From JAFAVZ01 sp036009105 (GTDB lineage: Bacteria > Acidobacteriota > Thermoanaerobaculia > Gp7-AA8): DNA of 10,808 bases. Made by a program: the position numbers and the translations under genes. The notes beneath the pieces are model-generated. The model saw nothing but the letters and a program-made list of their open reading frames with translations, ran no database searches and was not told the DNA's origin. Positions 5,471 through 10,808 of this stretch are shown here, piece after piece; within the stretch, counting starts at the first letter, position 1; each line of letters starts with the position of its first letter. The stretch lies in contig DASYMJ010000246.1 of the NCBI GenBank assembly GCA_036009105.1, forward strand, positions 1 through 10,808. The letters run 5' to 3'.

Positions 5471-5884
5471 TTAGTGAACCAATGATTCGAGAAGGTGTGC
5501 AAAGCCGCCTTCGGGCGTCGTTTCGAGGCGCCGTTCCCAGGCCGACACGATTTCGGAAAGGGCCGCGCGCACGGCGTTCATCGCGGCGCTCCGCTCATCC
5601 AGCTCAGCGAGCTTGCGCGTGGCCAGATCGCGCACCTGAGCGCATGGCGGGCGGCCGGAAGCCCGCTGCCGGAAGATGCGCGCAAGCTCGTCGAGCGTGA
5701 ACCCGATGCTGAGCGCCCGACGAATGACCCGGATGCGCTGCACCGTTTCGAGCGGGTAACGCCGATACCCGCTTTCATCGCGGGCGACGTCGCCCAGCAC
5801 GCCCTTTCGCTCGTAGTGCCGAACCGTGTCCACGCTCACCCCGATCCGCGTTGCGACCTCCCCGATCAACAGTCCTGAATTCAT
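5471..5884 (-). CDS. MerR-family (heavy-metal-type) transcriptional regulator
   Basis: The product is 137 residues, typical of MerR/ZntR/CueR-type regulators. The N-terminal winged helix (LLIGEVATRIGVSVDTVRHY, then YRRYP at 40-44) is diagnostic. A dimerisation coiled coil spans about 82-118. Cys81 lies at the start of the dimer helix, where MerR has Cys82 and ZntR has Cys79. The C-terminal metal-loop cysteines, a pair in CueR, ZntR and MerR, are absent; the end reads EGGFAHLLESLVH. Metal specificity is therefore unclear and may involve another ligand type. The ATG at 5884 lies 7 nt after the -10 hexamer of a MerR-type promoter, implying a leaderless or nearly leaderless message. Downstream on the same unit is the His/Met-rich secreted protein, and divergent is an efflux-gene remnant. 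Confidence 0.92.
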   Translation of the reverse strand: MNSGLLIGEVATRIGVSVDTVRHYERKGVLGDVARDESGYRRYPLETVQRIRVIRRALSIGFTLDELARIFRQRASGRPPCAQVRDLATRKLAELDERSAAMNAVRAALSEIVSAWERRLETTPEGGFAHLLESLVH

Positions 5885-5891
5885 GGTCAGC

Positions 5892-5923
5892 AAGGTAAGG
5901 CCTTGAACCGGTTCCAGAGTCAA
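5892..5923 (-). promoter_or_regulatory. MerR-type promoter and operator
   Basis: On the minus strand TTGACT (5923-5918) and TACCTT (5897-5892) are separated by 20 nt. This is the over-long spacer typical of promoters that MerR proteins activate by DNA untwisting. The spacer contains the perfect palindrome GAACCGGTTC (5905-5914), within 2 nt of its centre. The site would control merR itself and the His/Met-rich gene. Confidence 0.75.
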
Positions 5924-5978
5924 GTAGCCGCGCCGGACGTTCACGGGATTGCCACACCCGGGAAGAAGGAGAAGCGTC

Positions 5979-6212
5979 GTGAAGAAGCCTCTGATTGCCA
6001 TGGCCCTCTTCGCATCCGCGTGTGCCTCCGTTCCGCGCGACGCGGGGACGAACAACGTTCAGCAGGCGGTCGCCGCACGGACGAGGCAGCCGGTCGAGTG
6101 GAAGGCCGAACCATTGGGCCGCGGACGATTCCGCGCGCGCCGGCCGGGATTGGGAAGGATGGCGGCGAACATAGTAATATCGCCCCCATCCCACAAATCG
6201 AGCACGGCGTGA
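5979..6212 (+). pseudogene. Truncated TolC/CusC-like outer-membrane factor gene
   Basis: A GTG at 5979 follows AAGGAG (8 nt away) and encodes a lipoprotein-like leader (KKPLIAMALFASACASVPRD). The next segment, NNVQQAVAARTRQPVEW (to about residue 46), resembles the start of CusC/TolC-family lipoproteins of metal RND efflux operons, where a similar VQxxVAxRTxxxVxW stretch precedes the coiled-coil repeats. After about 6120 the translation becomes Arg/Gly-rich with no family likeness and stops at 6212. A real member would be over 400 residues. It lies divergent from the MerR regulator, the usual place for a metal-efflux operon. I read it as an operon deleted after its first ~45 codons. A small novel lipoprotein is the alternative. 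Confidence 0.5.
6150..6177 (+). promoter_or_regulatory. Possible promoter of the RedB-like unit
   Basis: TTGGGA (6150-6155), a 16-nt spacer and TAGTAA (6172-6177) sit in a locally AT-rich patch (catagtaatat), which is unusual for this window. It is 52 nt upstream of the 58-residue gene. Matches to consensus are partial. Confidence 0.4.
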
Positions 6213-6228
6213 GGCAGACTTCGCGTCC

Positions 6229-6405
6229 ATGAATTTCGATCGCGCAATCGTCAGTTATCCCGACGGGCGGGTGAAACAGCTCCCGCCGGAGGAGTTCTAC
6301 GCCATCCCGCTCAGCGAGCGCATCGAGCTGTTGACCAGCGGCCGGATCCGCTTCGAACGCCAGAACAAGCAGATCAACGCCCTCGAAGCCCTCAGGAAAG
6401 CATGA
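6229..6405 (+). CDS. 58-residue conserved-looking hypothetical protein
   Basis: ATG 6229 to TGA 6405 encodes 58 residues: MNFDRAIVSYPDGRVKQLPP, then EEFYAIPLSERIELLTSGRI, ending NALEALRKA. It is cytoplasmic, with no TM or signal. The sequence suggests a short beta hairpin followed by amphipathic helices (PLSERIELLTSG, INALEALRKA). The TGA overlaps the ATG of the RedB-like gene (ATGA), strong evidence that it is translated and coupled. Strong third-position GC bias in this frame also favours coding. The ribosome site is weak (GAGGCAG about 12 nt upstream). I recall similar short PLSERI-type hypotheticals but cannot name a family. It may act with the downstream redox protein and membrane sensor. 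Confidence 0.75.
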   Translation: MNFDRAIVSYPDGRVKQLPPEEFYAIPLSERIELLTSGRIRFERQNKQINALEALRKA

Positions 6406-7019
6406 ACCGAGCGACCTCACTCCGCATCGCCATCCTCGCCGCGGCCATGCTCTGGACGGCCACCATCGCCGTCGCCTATCGCGAGATGCGGCGCTTCGAG
6501 AGCACGCCCGGCCTGCCCGCGAACGCGCCCCGCCGCTTCCCTCCCGCCTCCGCCCTCACCCGCGGCGCCGGCCAGTGGACGCTGGTGATGCTGGTCCATC
6601 CGCATTGCTCGTGCAGCCGGGCCAGCGTGCAGGAGCTGGCGCAGATCGTCGAGAAGGCGCCGCATACGATGCGGACGTACGTCCTGGTCTACCGCCCGCG
6701 CGGTGTTCCGGCCGGTTGGGAGCGGAGCGAGGTGTGGGCGGCCGCGGCGCGGCTCCGCGGCGTGCAGGTGGTGATGGACCAGGACGGACGCGAGGCGCGC
6801 CGCTTCGGCGGCTTCACCTCCGGCCAGACGTTCCTTTTCGATGGCCAGGGCGCGTTGCGCTTCGCGGGCGGCATCACGTCGCTGCGCGGGCACGCGGGGG
6901 ACAACCGCGGGCGGCAGGACGTGATCCGGATTGCATCGTCGGGCACCGGGACGGCCAGCCATCCCGTCTTCGGCTGCGCCATCAGCAGTGCCCCGACCGG
7001 ACAGGAGAGAGCCAGATGA
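6402..7019 (+). CDS. RedB-like thioredoxin-fold protein, membrane-anchored
   Basis: The product is 205 residues. An N-terminal signal anchor (about 8-25, LRIAILAAAMLWTATIAVAY) leads to an extracytoplasmic thioredoxin-like domain. The active-site region is LVMLVHPHCSCSRASVQEL with a CxC pair, Cys69 and Cys71, instead of CxxC. Further conserved-looking segments are GVQVVMDQDGREARRFGGFT, then SGQTFLFDGQGALRFAGGIT and RGHAGDN. A late Cys192 lies in HPVFGCAI. This layout matches proteins I know annotated as RedB. The biochemical role is not established to my knowledge; a thiol/disulphide or metal-linked redox function outside the inner membrane is plausible. It overlaps its upstream and downstream neighbours by 4 nt each, so all three are coupled. 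Confidence 0.82.
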   Translation: MNRATSLRIAILAAAMLWTATIAVAYREMRRFESTPGLPANAPRRFPPASALTRGAGQWTLVMLVHPHCSCSRASVQELAQIVEKAPHTMRTYVLVYRPRGVPAGWERSEVWAAAARLRGVQVVMDQDGREARRFGGFTSGQTFLFDGQGALRFAGGITSLRGHAGDNRGRQDVIRIASSGTGTASHPVFGCAISSAPTGQERAR

Positions 7020-7726
7020 CCTCGATCGCCATTCCCCACGCCGCTCCCGCGGTCCTCAGCCGCGCCGGCGAGCTGGAGGCGGCGCAGCTCCGCGCGCGCC
7101 GGGCCAGAATCGACCGGATGTTCGCCGTGCTGCTGACCGTGCAGTGGGTGGCCGGCATCGTCGCCGCGCTGCTCGTCTCGCCCTACGCCTGGGCCGGCAA
7201 GGAGCAGACCATTCACGTGCATGTCTGGATCGCGCTCCTGGGCGGCGCCGGCATCACGCTCCTGCCGGTGCTGCTGGCCATGGTGCGGCCCGGCGCCGTC
7301 AGCACCCGACACGTCATCGCCGCCTCGCAGATGCTCTCCTCGGCATTGCTCATCCATCTGAGCGGCGGCCGGATCGAAACGCATTTCCACGTCTTCGGCT
7401 CGCTCGCCTTCCTGGCGTTCTACCTCGACTGGCCGGTGCTCATCACGGCCACCGTGGTCGTCGCCGCCGATCACTTCCTGCGCGGCATCCTCTGGCCGGA
7501 ATCGGTTTACGGGGTGGCCAACCCGGAGTGGTGGCGGTTCCTCGAGCACGCCGGCTGGGTGGTGTTCGAAGACGTGTTCCTCATCTGGTCCTGCCTCATG
7601 GGGCGCCGCGAGGTGCGCAACTCCGCGCTCCGCCAGGCGGAGATGGAGCAGCTCAGCGAGCAGGAGCAGCTCAAGACCGCGGCGCTGGAGATGGCGCTGG
7701 CCGAGATCCGCACCGCGACAGCGTGA
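7016..7726 (+). CDS. Orphan six-helix membrane sensor domain
   Basis: The product is 236 residues. About six TM segments are predicted (35-55, 68-91, 97-115, 124-137, 139-152, 175-195). A short coiled coil follows (about 200-234, rich in Glu/Gln/Leu). The motif SGGRIETHFHVFGSLAFL (116-133), ADHFLRG (151-157) and EHAGWVVFEDVFL (176-188) are hallmarks I associate with the membrane input module of certain sensor histidine kinases and chemoreceptors. Here the coiled coil ends at a stop and there is no kinase, cyclase or methyl-accepting domain. It starts at an ATG that overlaps the RedB-like stop (ATGA) and has AGGAGAGAG upstream. The several His residues (114, 123, 125, 153, 178) could bind haem or metal; that is inference. 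It may signal through its coiled coil to a separate partner, or be a truncated receptor. Confidence 0.8.
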   Translation: MTSIAIPHAAPAVLSRAGELEAAQLRARRARIDRMFAVLLTVQWVAGIVAALLVSPYAWAGKEQTIHVHVWIALLGGAGITLLPVLLAMVRPGAVSTRHVIAASQMLSSALLIHLSGGRIETHFHVFGSLAFLAFYLDWPVLITATVVVAADHFLRGILWPESVYGVANPEWWRFLEHAGWVVFEDVFLIWSCLMGRREVRNSALRQAEMEQLSEQEQLKTAALEMALAEIRTATA

Positions 7727-7732
7727 GAGGCC

Positions 7733-8143
7733 TCAACTCGCTTCGGAGATGGTGACCGTCATCGTGCCCTTGGTCGAGATGAGCGCGGTCGGGTTCACGT
7801 TGATGGTGAGGTAGAGCGGCACGGAGGCAGCCGGCGGCGCGGGGACGCAGGAGCTGCCGACCGCGAAGCCGGCCATATCGCCGGCCAGGCCGGCGGTGCT
7901 GCCGCCGAAACGGCCCACCACGCAGCCGGCCGGCGCGGAGGCGACCAGGAGGCCCTTCATGGCGGACATCGGATCGCCGTCCGGACCGGAGGTGAAGCCT
8001 TCGGTGTAGGTCCACGTCCCGCTGCAGGTGATGCGCAGCTGCGTGTTCGCCGGGACGAGGTCGAGCACGAGCGTCCACGCGCCCGCGGCCGGCCTGCTGG
8101 GGAGCGTCAGCGTCTTCAGGTCCGTCCAGGTGGTGGTTTTCAT
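7733..8143 (-). CDS. PA-IL (LecA)-like beta-sandwich protein
   Basis: The product is 136 residues, nearly all predicted beta strand, with no signal peptide. Its order of elements recalls the PA-IL galactose-lectin fold: a WTLVLDLV strand, GTWTY (42-46), GPDGDP (53-58), LLVASAPAGCVVGRFGG, FAVGSSC, then PLYLTINVN and GTMTVTI at the end. LecA likewise is about 121 residues and leaderless. The Tyr in GTWTY aligns with a LecA calcium ligand. The acidic and Asn pair ligands near the C-terminus look replaced (INVN, then STKG), so calcium-dependent sugar binding may be lost. It is the last gene of a tight four-gene unit; its ATG overlaps the SAF-domain gene stop (ATGA). The fold call is by eye and moderate. 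Confidence 0.7.
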   Translation of the reverse strand: MKTTTWTDLKTLTLPSRPAAGAWTLVLDLVPANTQLRITCSGTWTYTEGFTSGPDGDPMSAMKGLLVASAPAGCVVGRFGGSTAGLAGDMAGFAVGSSCVPAPPAASVPLYLTINVNPTALISTKGTMTVTISEAS

Positions 8144-8643
8144 CGGCTCCGCTCTCCCAGAACGTAGACGGCGGCGTCTTTCTCGAACATTTTCTCCTTC
8201 ATGTCCGCCTCGGCGATGCGGACCAGCGCCGTCGCCTGCGCGCCGTCCGCTACTACCGCGATCACCGGGCCGGTGTAGCGCGTGTGCTGCCAGCGGACGT
8301 CGAGCATGGTCCGGGCGTTGACCAGCTTCGCCTGCACCGGCGTGAGCGGAACCGGAACGACGACGGTGTGGTCTTTGGCCCAGACCATCGGTGCGTCGCG
8401 CAGCAGGCCGGTCTCGACCCGGTCGCCTCTGCCGCGGCGCGCGGAGAGGTACTTGCCGGCGAACGGCGTCTTCGCATCGCGGCAGTCGACGTCGTCCGAA
8501 ACGAGGCGGCGGTTCGCCGGGAGCGAACGCGTGGCGACGCAGTCCGGGCGCAGGCCGCGCACGCCGATGGCGCAGGTGCCGAGAAACACGAGAAAGCCGT
8601 AGACGGCGGCGAGGAGGGCGAACAGGCGGGCCCGCTCGCTCAT
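8140..8643 (-). CDS. Membrane-anchored SAF-domain protein
   Basis: The product is 167 residues. One N-terminal TM helix (about 7-29) is followed by a SAF-type beta-clip segment (about 34-85): CVATRSLPANRRLVSDDV, then PFAGKYLSARRGRGDRVETG and LLRDAP. This is the pattern seen in CpaB/FlgA-like proteins. The second half (86-167) carries VVVPVPLTPVQAKLVNARTM and ends in strands and a helix; I do not recognise it. Cys35 and Cys54 might form a disulphide outside the membrane. Both ends overlap neighbours by 4 nt (ATGA with the four-helix membrane protein upstream and with the PA-IL-like gene downstream). In CpaB and FlgA the SAF domain belongs to pilus or flagellar assembly. No pilus gene is visible here, so the role is open. 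Confidence 0.75.
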   Translation of the reverse strand: MSERARLFALLAAVYGFLVFLGTCAIGVRGLRPDCVATRSLPANRRLVSDDVDCRDAKTPFAGKYLSARRGRGDRVETGLLRDAPMVWAKDHTVVVPVPLTPVQAKLVNARTMLDVRWQHTRYTGPVIAVVADGAQATALVRIAEADMKEKMFEKDAAVYVLGERSR

Positions 8644-9842
8644 TTGCCGTGCTCGTACTGCACCGCCGGCGTCTCGCCGTAGGCGACGTGGCGGACGACT
8701 TTCCGCCACAGCTTCTGCTCCTCCACCGGCGTGAGCGGCAGAGGCAGATGGTACGCGCCGAGGAGCTGGAAGCGGTTCAGATCGACGGAGGTGCGGACCG
8801 TGTCGGCGAAGCCGCGGTAGTTCAGCACGGCGAGGCGGAGGAGCAGCAGGCAGAGGAGCGGCCCGGCGGCGGCGAGGGCGAGGTAAAGCAGGAGCGCGCG
8901 CCCCATCAGCGCCAGCGCGGGCAGCCAGCCGGCGGTCGTGAGGAGCATCAGCCAGAAGAGCGCGATCATGCCGTCCAGCCGCGCCTTCGCATCCTGCACC
9001 ACCGGATAAAAGTCGGCCTCTTTGGCCAGCGTCTTCTGCATGCGTCCCCACAGGACGTCGAGGCTGAAGCCGTAGCGCTTCACGCCGTACACGGAGAGGG
9101 CGTTCGCGATGTTGCCGATGGTGGTCGGCGCCACCGCCCCCGCGCCAAAGTCCGCCTCCCTCCGGTTGTACCAATCCGCCGCCTCGGCGTCGGCGCGCGT
9201 GCGCGCATAGTCCACCAGGCTGACGAACGCGACCTGGTCGCGATTGAGCTGCTCCGCGTCGGCGTTTCCCGCATCCACGTTCTGTGCGCCGAGGGCCGCT
9301 ATGAGAGTGAGGCGCGCCGCGTTCAGGTCGGTGAAGGGGAGGAGCTCGCCCTGGCGGCGGTCTTTTTCCAACGGCGTGAGGATTCCCTGGTACGTGCAAC
9401 CGCCCTTCGCCGCGACGCCCTTCTGTCTTGCCGCGGCGAGCTGGCTTTCCCAGTCGCCGGCATGGCGCAGCTTCCACTGCTCGCGCTGCGCGGCATCGAG
9501 TTTCTCATCGATTGTTTCCAGTCTCTCCCACTGCAGCGGCCGGAGCAGCTTGCACAGCGGCGCGGGCCAATGTTTTCCCTCCAGCAGCTCGCGCAGGAAC
9601 GTCGCGATGGAGGAGAGGATCACCGCCAGCACGGCGAGCGCGATCAGCACGACCGTGCCGTTCAGCGCGCCGGCCAGCGGCTCGTTGCCCTGTTTCTTCA
9701 GCGCCCACGCGTGGAAGGAGCCGACGGTCGTGAAGAGCAGCGCGGCATTCACGAAGGCGGCGATGAGCAGGGGAAAGAACGCCGAAATGAGGAGGTATTT
9801 GGAGAAGATGTTGGTCAGTTTGTCGAGCAGAGTGCTGAACAA
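8640..9842 (-). CDS. Four-helix membrane protein of unknown function
   Basis: The product is 400 residues from TTG 9842. TM helices lie near 16-41 and 60-84, and a second pair near 292-311 and 313-345. A soluble, largely helical middle region (about 90-290) and a short charged C-terminal tail (350-400) flank the second pair. The middle has a WESQLAAARQKG helix and a segment with ADWYNRREADFGAGAV; no catalytic motif is evident. I prefer TTG 9842 because AGGAGG lies 9 nt upstream and the previous gene ends at 9856. An alternative TTG at 9875 would overlap that gene by 20 nt. The stop overlaps the SAF-domain start by 4 nt. I do not recognise the family. By layout it could be the membrane core of a complex with its three neighbours. 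Confidence 0.8.
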   Translation of the reverse strand: MFSTLLDKLTNIFSKYLLISAFFPLLIAAFVNAALLFTTVGSFHAWALKKQGNEPLAGALNGTVVLIALAVLAVILSSIATFLRELLEGKHWPAPLCKLLRPLQWERLETIDEKLDAAQREQWKLRHAGDWESQLAAARQKGVAAKGGCTYQGILTPLEKDRRQGELLPFTDLNAARLTLIAALGAQNVDAGNADAEQLNRDQVAFVSLVDYARTRADAEAADWYNRREADFGAGAVAPTTIGNIANALSVYGVKRYGFSLDVLWGRMQKTLAKEADFYPVVQDAKARLDGMIALFWLMLLTTAGWLPALALMGRALLLYLALAAAGPLLCLLLLRLAVLNYRGFADTVRTSVDLNRFQLLGAYHLPLPLTPVEEQKLWRKVVRHVAYGETPAVQYEHGK

Positions 9843-9855
9843 TGGCGGCTTCCTC

Positions 9856-10377
9856 CTACGGCGTGCACTCGACAATGGATTGGTCGCCGAACGGGCAGAG
9901 GTGATCCGTCGGTTTGGCCTTGTGCTGCCAGCGGGGATCGGTGCAATAGCACGCCCCCGGCCCTCCCTCCAGCGCGTAGGAGAGCCCTTCCTCCATGGTG
10001 ACGATCACCGCTCTGCCGATGGAAAGACTGCGCAGCGCGTAGTCGCAGGGGAGAGCGTTCCCGAAGCGCGCGTCGATCACGTTCGGATCGAAATTCCCGC
10101 CGTGCAGCTGCTCCTCCGTGGTGTACCACTTCACGCCCAAACGCGGCTCGCACTTCGGCGCGACGACCGGCGTGTCGATGACGATCGCGCCGTCGACCTC
10201 TCCCAGCGTCGCGACGCCGCTCTTCATCGCCCGGTGCAGCTGCAGGGCGCGGACGAGGCGGACCTCGCCGTACTTGCCAACGGTCACCACGGCCGAGCGG
10301 TCGCTGGCGTGCATCGCCGCCAGCGCGCTGACGAGCGTCGCATCCTGGGGAAGAGTGGGCAGCTCGATCTGTCGCAT
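9856..10377 (-). CDS. Cys-rich protein with CBS-like N-terminus
   Basis: The product is 173 residues, soluble, with no signal peptide. Residues 5-60 (LPTLPQDATLVSALAAMHAS, then AVVTV, RLVRALQLHRAM) follow the strand-helix-strand-strand-helix pattern of a CBS motif. CBS motifs usually work in pairs and bind adenosyl ligands. Only one is seen, so pairing between monomers would be needed. The C-terminal two thirds contain six cysteines: 76 and 111 are spaced, and 143, 145, 161 and 171 are clustered. The cluster reads GACYCTDPRWQH, then LCPFGD and VECTP, suggesting a structural zinc site. It begins the four-gene unit, at ATG 10377, just after an intrinsic terminator. It ends at TAG 9856, 13 nt before the next start. 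Function unknown; the CBS call is tentative. Confidence 0.75.
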   Translation of the reverse strand: MRQIELPTLPQDATLVSALAAMHASDRSAVVTVGKYGEVRLVRALQLHRAMKSGVATLGEVDGAIVIDTPVVAPKCEPRLGVKWYTTEEQLHGGNFDPNVIDARFGNALPCDYALRSLSIGRAVIVTMEEGLSYALEGGPGACYCTDPRWQHKAKPTDHLCPFGDQSIVECTP

Positions 10378-10415
10378 GGTTGTGCCGGCGATTTTGACTC
10401 GCTTCGCCGAAATTC

Positions 10416-10439
10416 AAAAGGCCGGCTTTGCAGCCGGCC
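10416..10439 (-). terminator. Rho-independent terminator
   Basis: In the minus direction GGCCGGCT-gcaa-AGCCGGCC forms a perfect 8-bp stem with a 4-nt loop (10439 to 10420), followed by TTTT (10419-10416) and then GAATTT. It lies 17 nt beyond the stop of the partial right-edge gene and upstream of the CBS-like gene. It therefore separates the two transcription units. Confidence 0.88.
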
Positions 10440-10456
10440 CCCCTGGATCGCTCAGG

Positions 10457-10808
10457 TCAGGGATGATTTGGCGCCCACGCGTTGAGCATCAGCGGCGCGC
10501 CGATGTTGTTCGGGGCGCTCGCCGTCACGTTGTGCTTCGCGTAGTTGGAGACGACGCCGAAGAAGAAGCTGCTGTCGCCCTTGCCCGGCGCGCTGCCGCC
10601 GGCCACGGGGGAGGCGAAGGTGAAGGTGATCTTGTTGCCCGACCGCACGGCGGAGGAGAGGCCGATGGTGCCGATGCCGCCCTTGGTGGTGACGAAGACG
10701 TCGTCCAGGGTGCCGTCGCCGTTGAAGTCGAACTTCTGGGTGGGGCCGATGTCGATGGTGAGCGAGGTGATGAAGGGGATGGCCAGCGCGCCGACGACGT
10801 TGCGCAGG
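10457..10808 (-). CDS. C-terminus of a probable extracellular protein with EF-hand-like loop (partial)
   Basis: The frame is open from the right edge to TGA at 10457, 117 codons, so the 5' end lies outside the window. The visible part starts LRNVVGALAIPFITSLTIDI and contains DFNGDGTLDD, a classical Dx[DN]xDG calcium loop as in EF-hand, dockerin or FG-GAP-type repeats. The remainder is Gly/Ser/Ala/Thr-rich and beta-prone (KITFTFASPVAGGSAPGKGD, then FFFGVVSNYAKHNVTASAPN), ending LMLNAWAPNHP. Composition and the calcium loop suggest a secreted or surface protein. An internal GTG at 10648 exists, but there is no reason to start there since the frame continues upstream with the same character. A strong terminator follows 17 nt downstream. 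The family is not recognised. Confidence 0.72.
   Translation of the reverse strand, partial: LRNVVGALAIPFITSLTIDIGPTQKFDFNGDGTLDDVFVTTKGGIGTIGLSSAVRSGNKITFTFASPVAGGSAPGKGDSSFFFGVVSNYAKHNVTASAPNNIGAPLMLNAWAPNHP

Noticed and set aside
6575..7015. Upstream extension of the sensor gene in its own frame
   Set aside because: It lies wholly inside the RedB-like gene; ATG 7016 has a ribosome site and the typical ATGA junction.
9843..9875. Alternative TTG start of the four-helix protein at 9875
   Set aside because: It overlaps the preceding gene, adds only a basic SSARRRRKPP segment and lacks a ribosome site as good as that for 9842.
8391..10485. Long plus-strand open frames (8391-10001 and 9244-10485) opposite the four-gene unit
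   Set aside because: Low-complexity Arg/Gly/Ser-rich or Ala/Arg-rich translations that ignore the overlapping ATGA junctions on the minus strand.
1..10808. CRISPR array, transposase, toxin-antitoxin pair or rRNA
   Set aside because: No regularly spaced direct repeats, no transposase motifs, and no pair with a known toxin fold were found; no rRNA sequence recognised.

Overview
This is a GC-rich window (roughly two thirds G+C by eye) from a Gram-negative bacterium. Gram-negative features include a lipobox-bearing metallopeptidase, a secretin/TonB-type N-terminal (STN-like) domain and a remnant that looks like the start of a TolC-family outer-membrane factor. The mix of BlaI/M56 regulator pair, DUF885 peptidase, RedB-like thioredoxin fold protein, SnoaL-like remnant and CPMH-type secreted protein recalls Acidobacteriota. 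That assignment is an inference from gene content, not a database result.

Left part (1-3530, minus strand). One unit reads right to left from a sigma70-like promoter with an embedded BlaI-type operator (3491-3526): blaI-like repressor (3107-3487), an M56/BlaR1-like membrane peptidase that starts inside the blaI stop codon and carries a C-terminal STN-like domain (1665-3110), a DUF885 metallopeptidase lipoprotein (307-1620) and a single-pass Pro-rich membrane protein that runs off the left edge (1-276). A perfect 14-bp inverted repeat lies over the DUF885 start codon.

Middle (3531-6228). A broken SnoaL-like fragment (+) faces a secreted DUF1579/lipocalin-like protein (-), with a hairpin between them. 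A tRNA-Glu(TTC) / tRNA-Lys(TTT) pair follows behind a good promoter. Next is a two-gene minus-strand unit with a MerR-type promoter: a MerR regulator and a secreted His/Met-rich protein. Divergent from it is the first part of what appears to be a CusC/TolC-like gene, then unrelated sequence. I read this as the wreck of a heavy-metal efflux locus.

Right-middle (6229-7726, plus strand). Three translationally coupled genes: an unannotated 58-residue protein, a RedB-like thioredoxin-fold protein with a CxC motif, and a six-helix membrane sensor domain with no output domain.

Right (7733-10808, minus strand). A compact four-gene unit: a Cys-rich protein with a CBS-like N-terminus, a four-helix membrane protein that probably starts at TTG, a membrane-anchored SAF-domain protein and a PA-IL(LecA)-like beta-sandwich protein. 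The genes are separated by 13 nt or overlap by 4 nt. I do not recognise this set as a named system, and it is the best candidate here for something undescribed. It lies downstream of an intrinsic terminator closing a partial extracellular protein with an EF-hand-like loop at the right edge.
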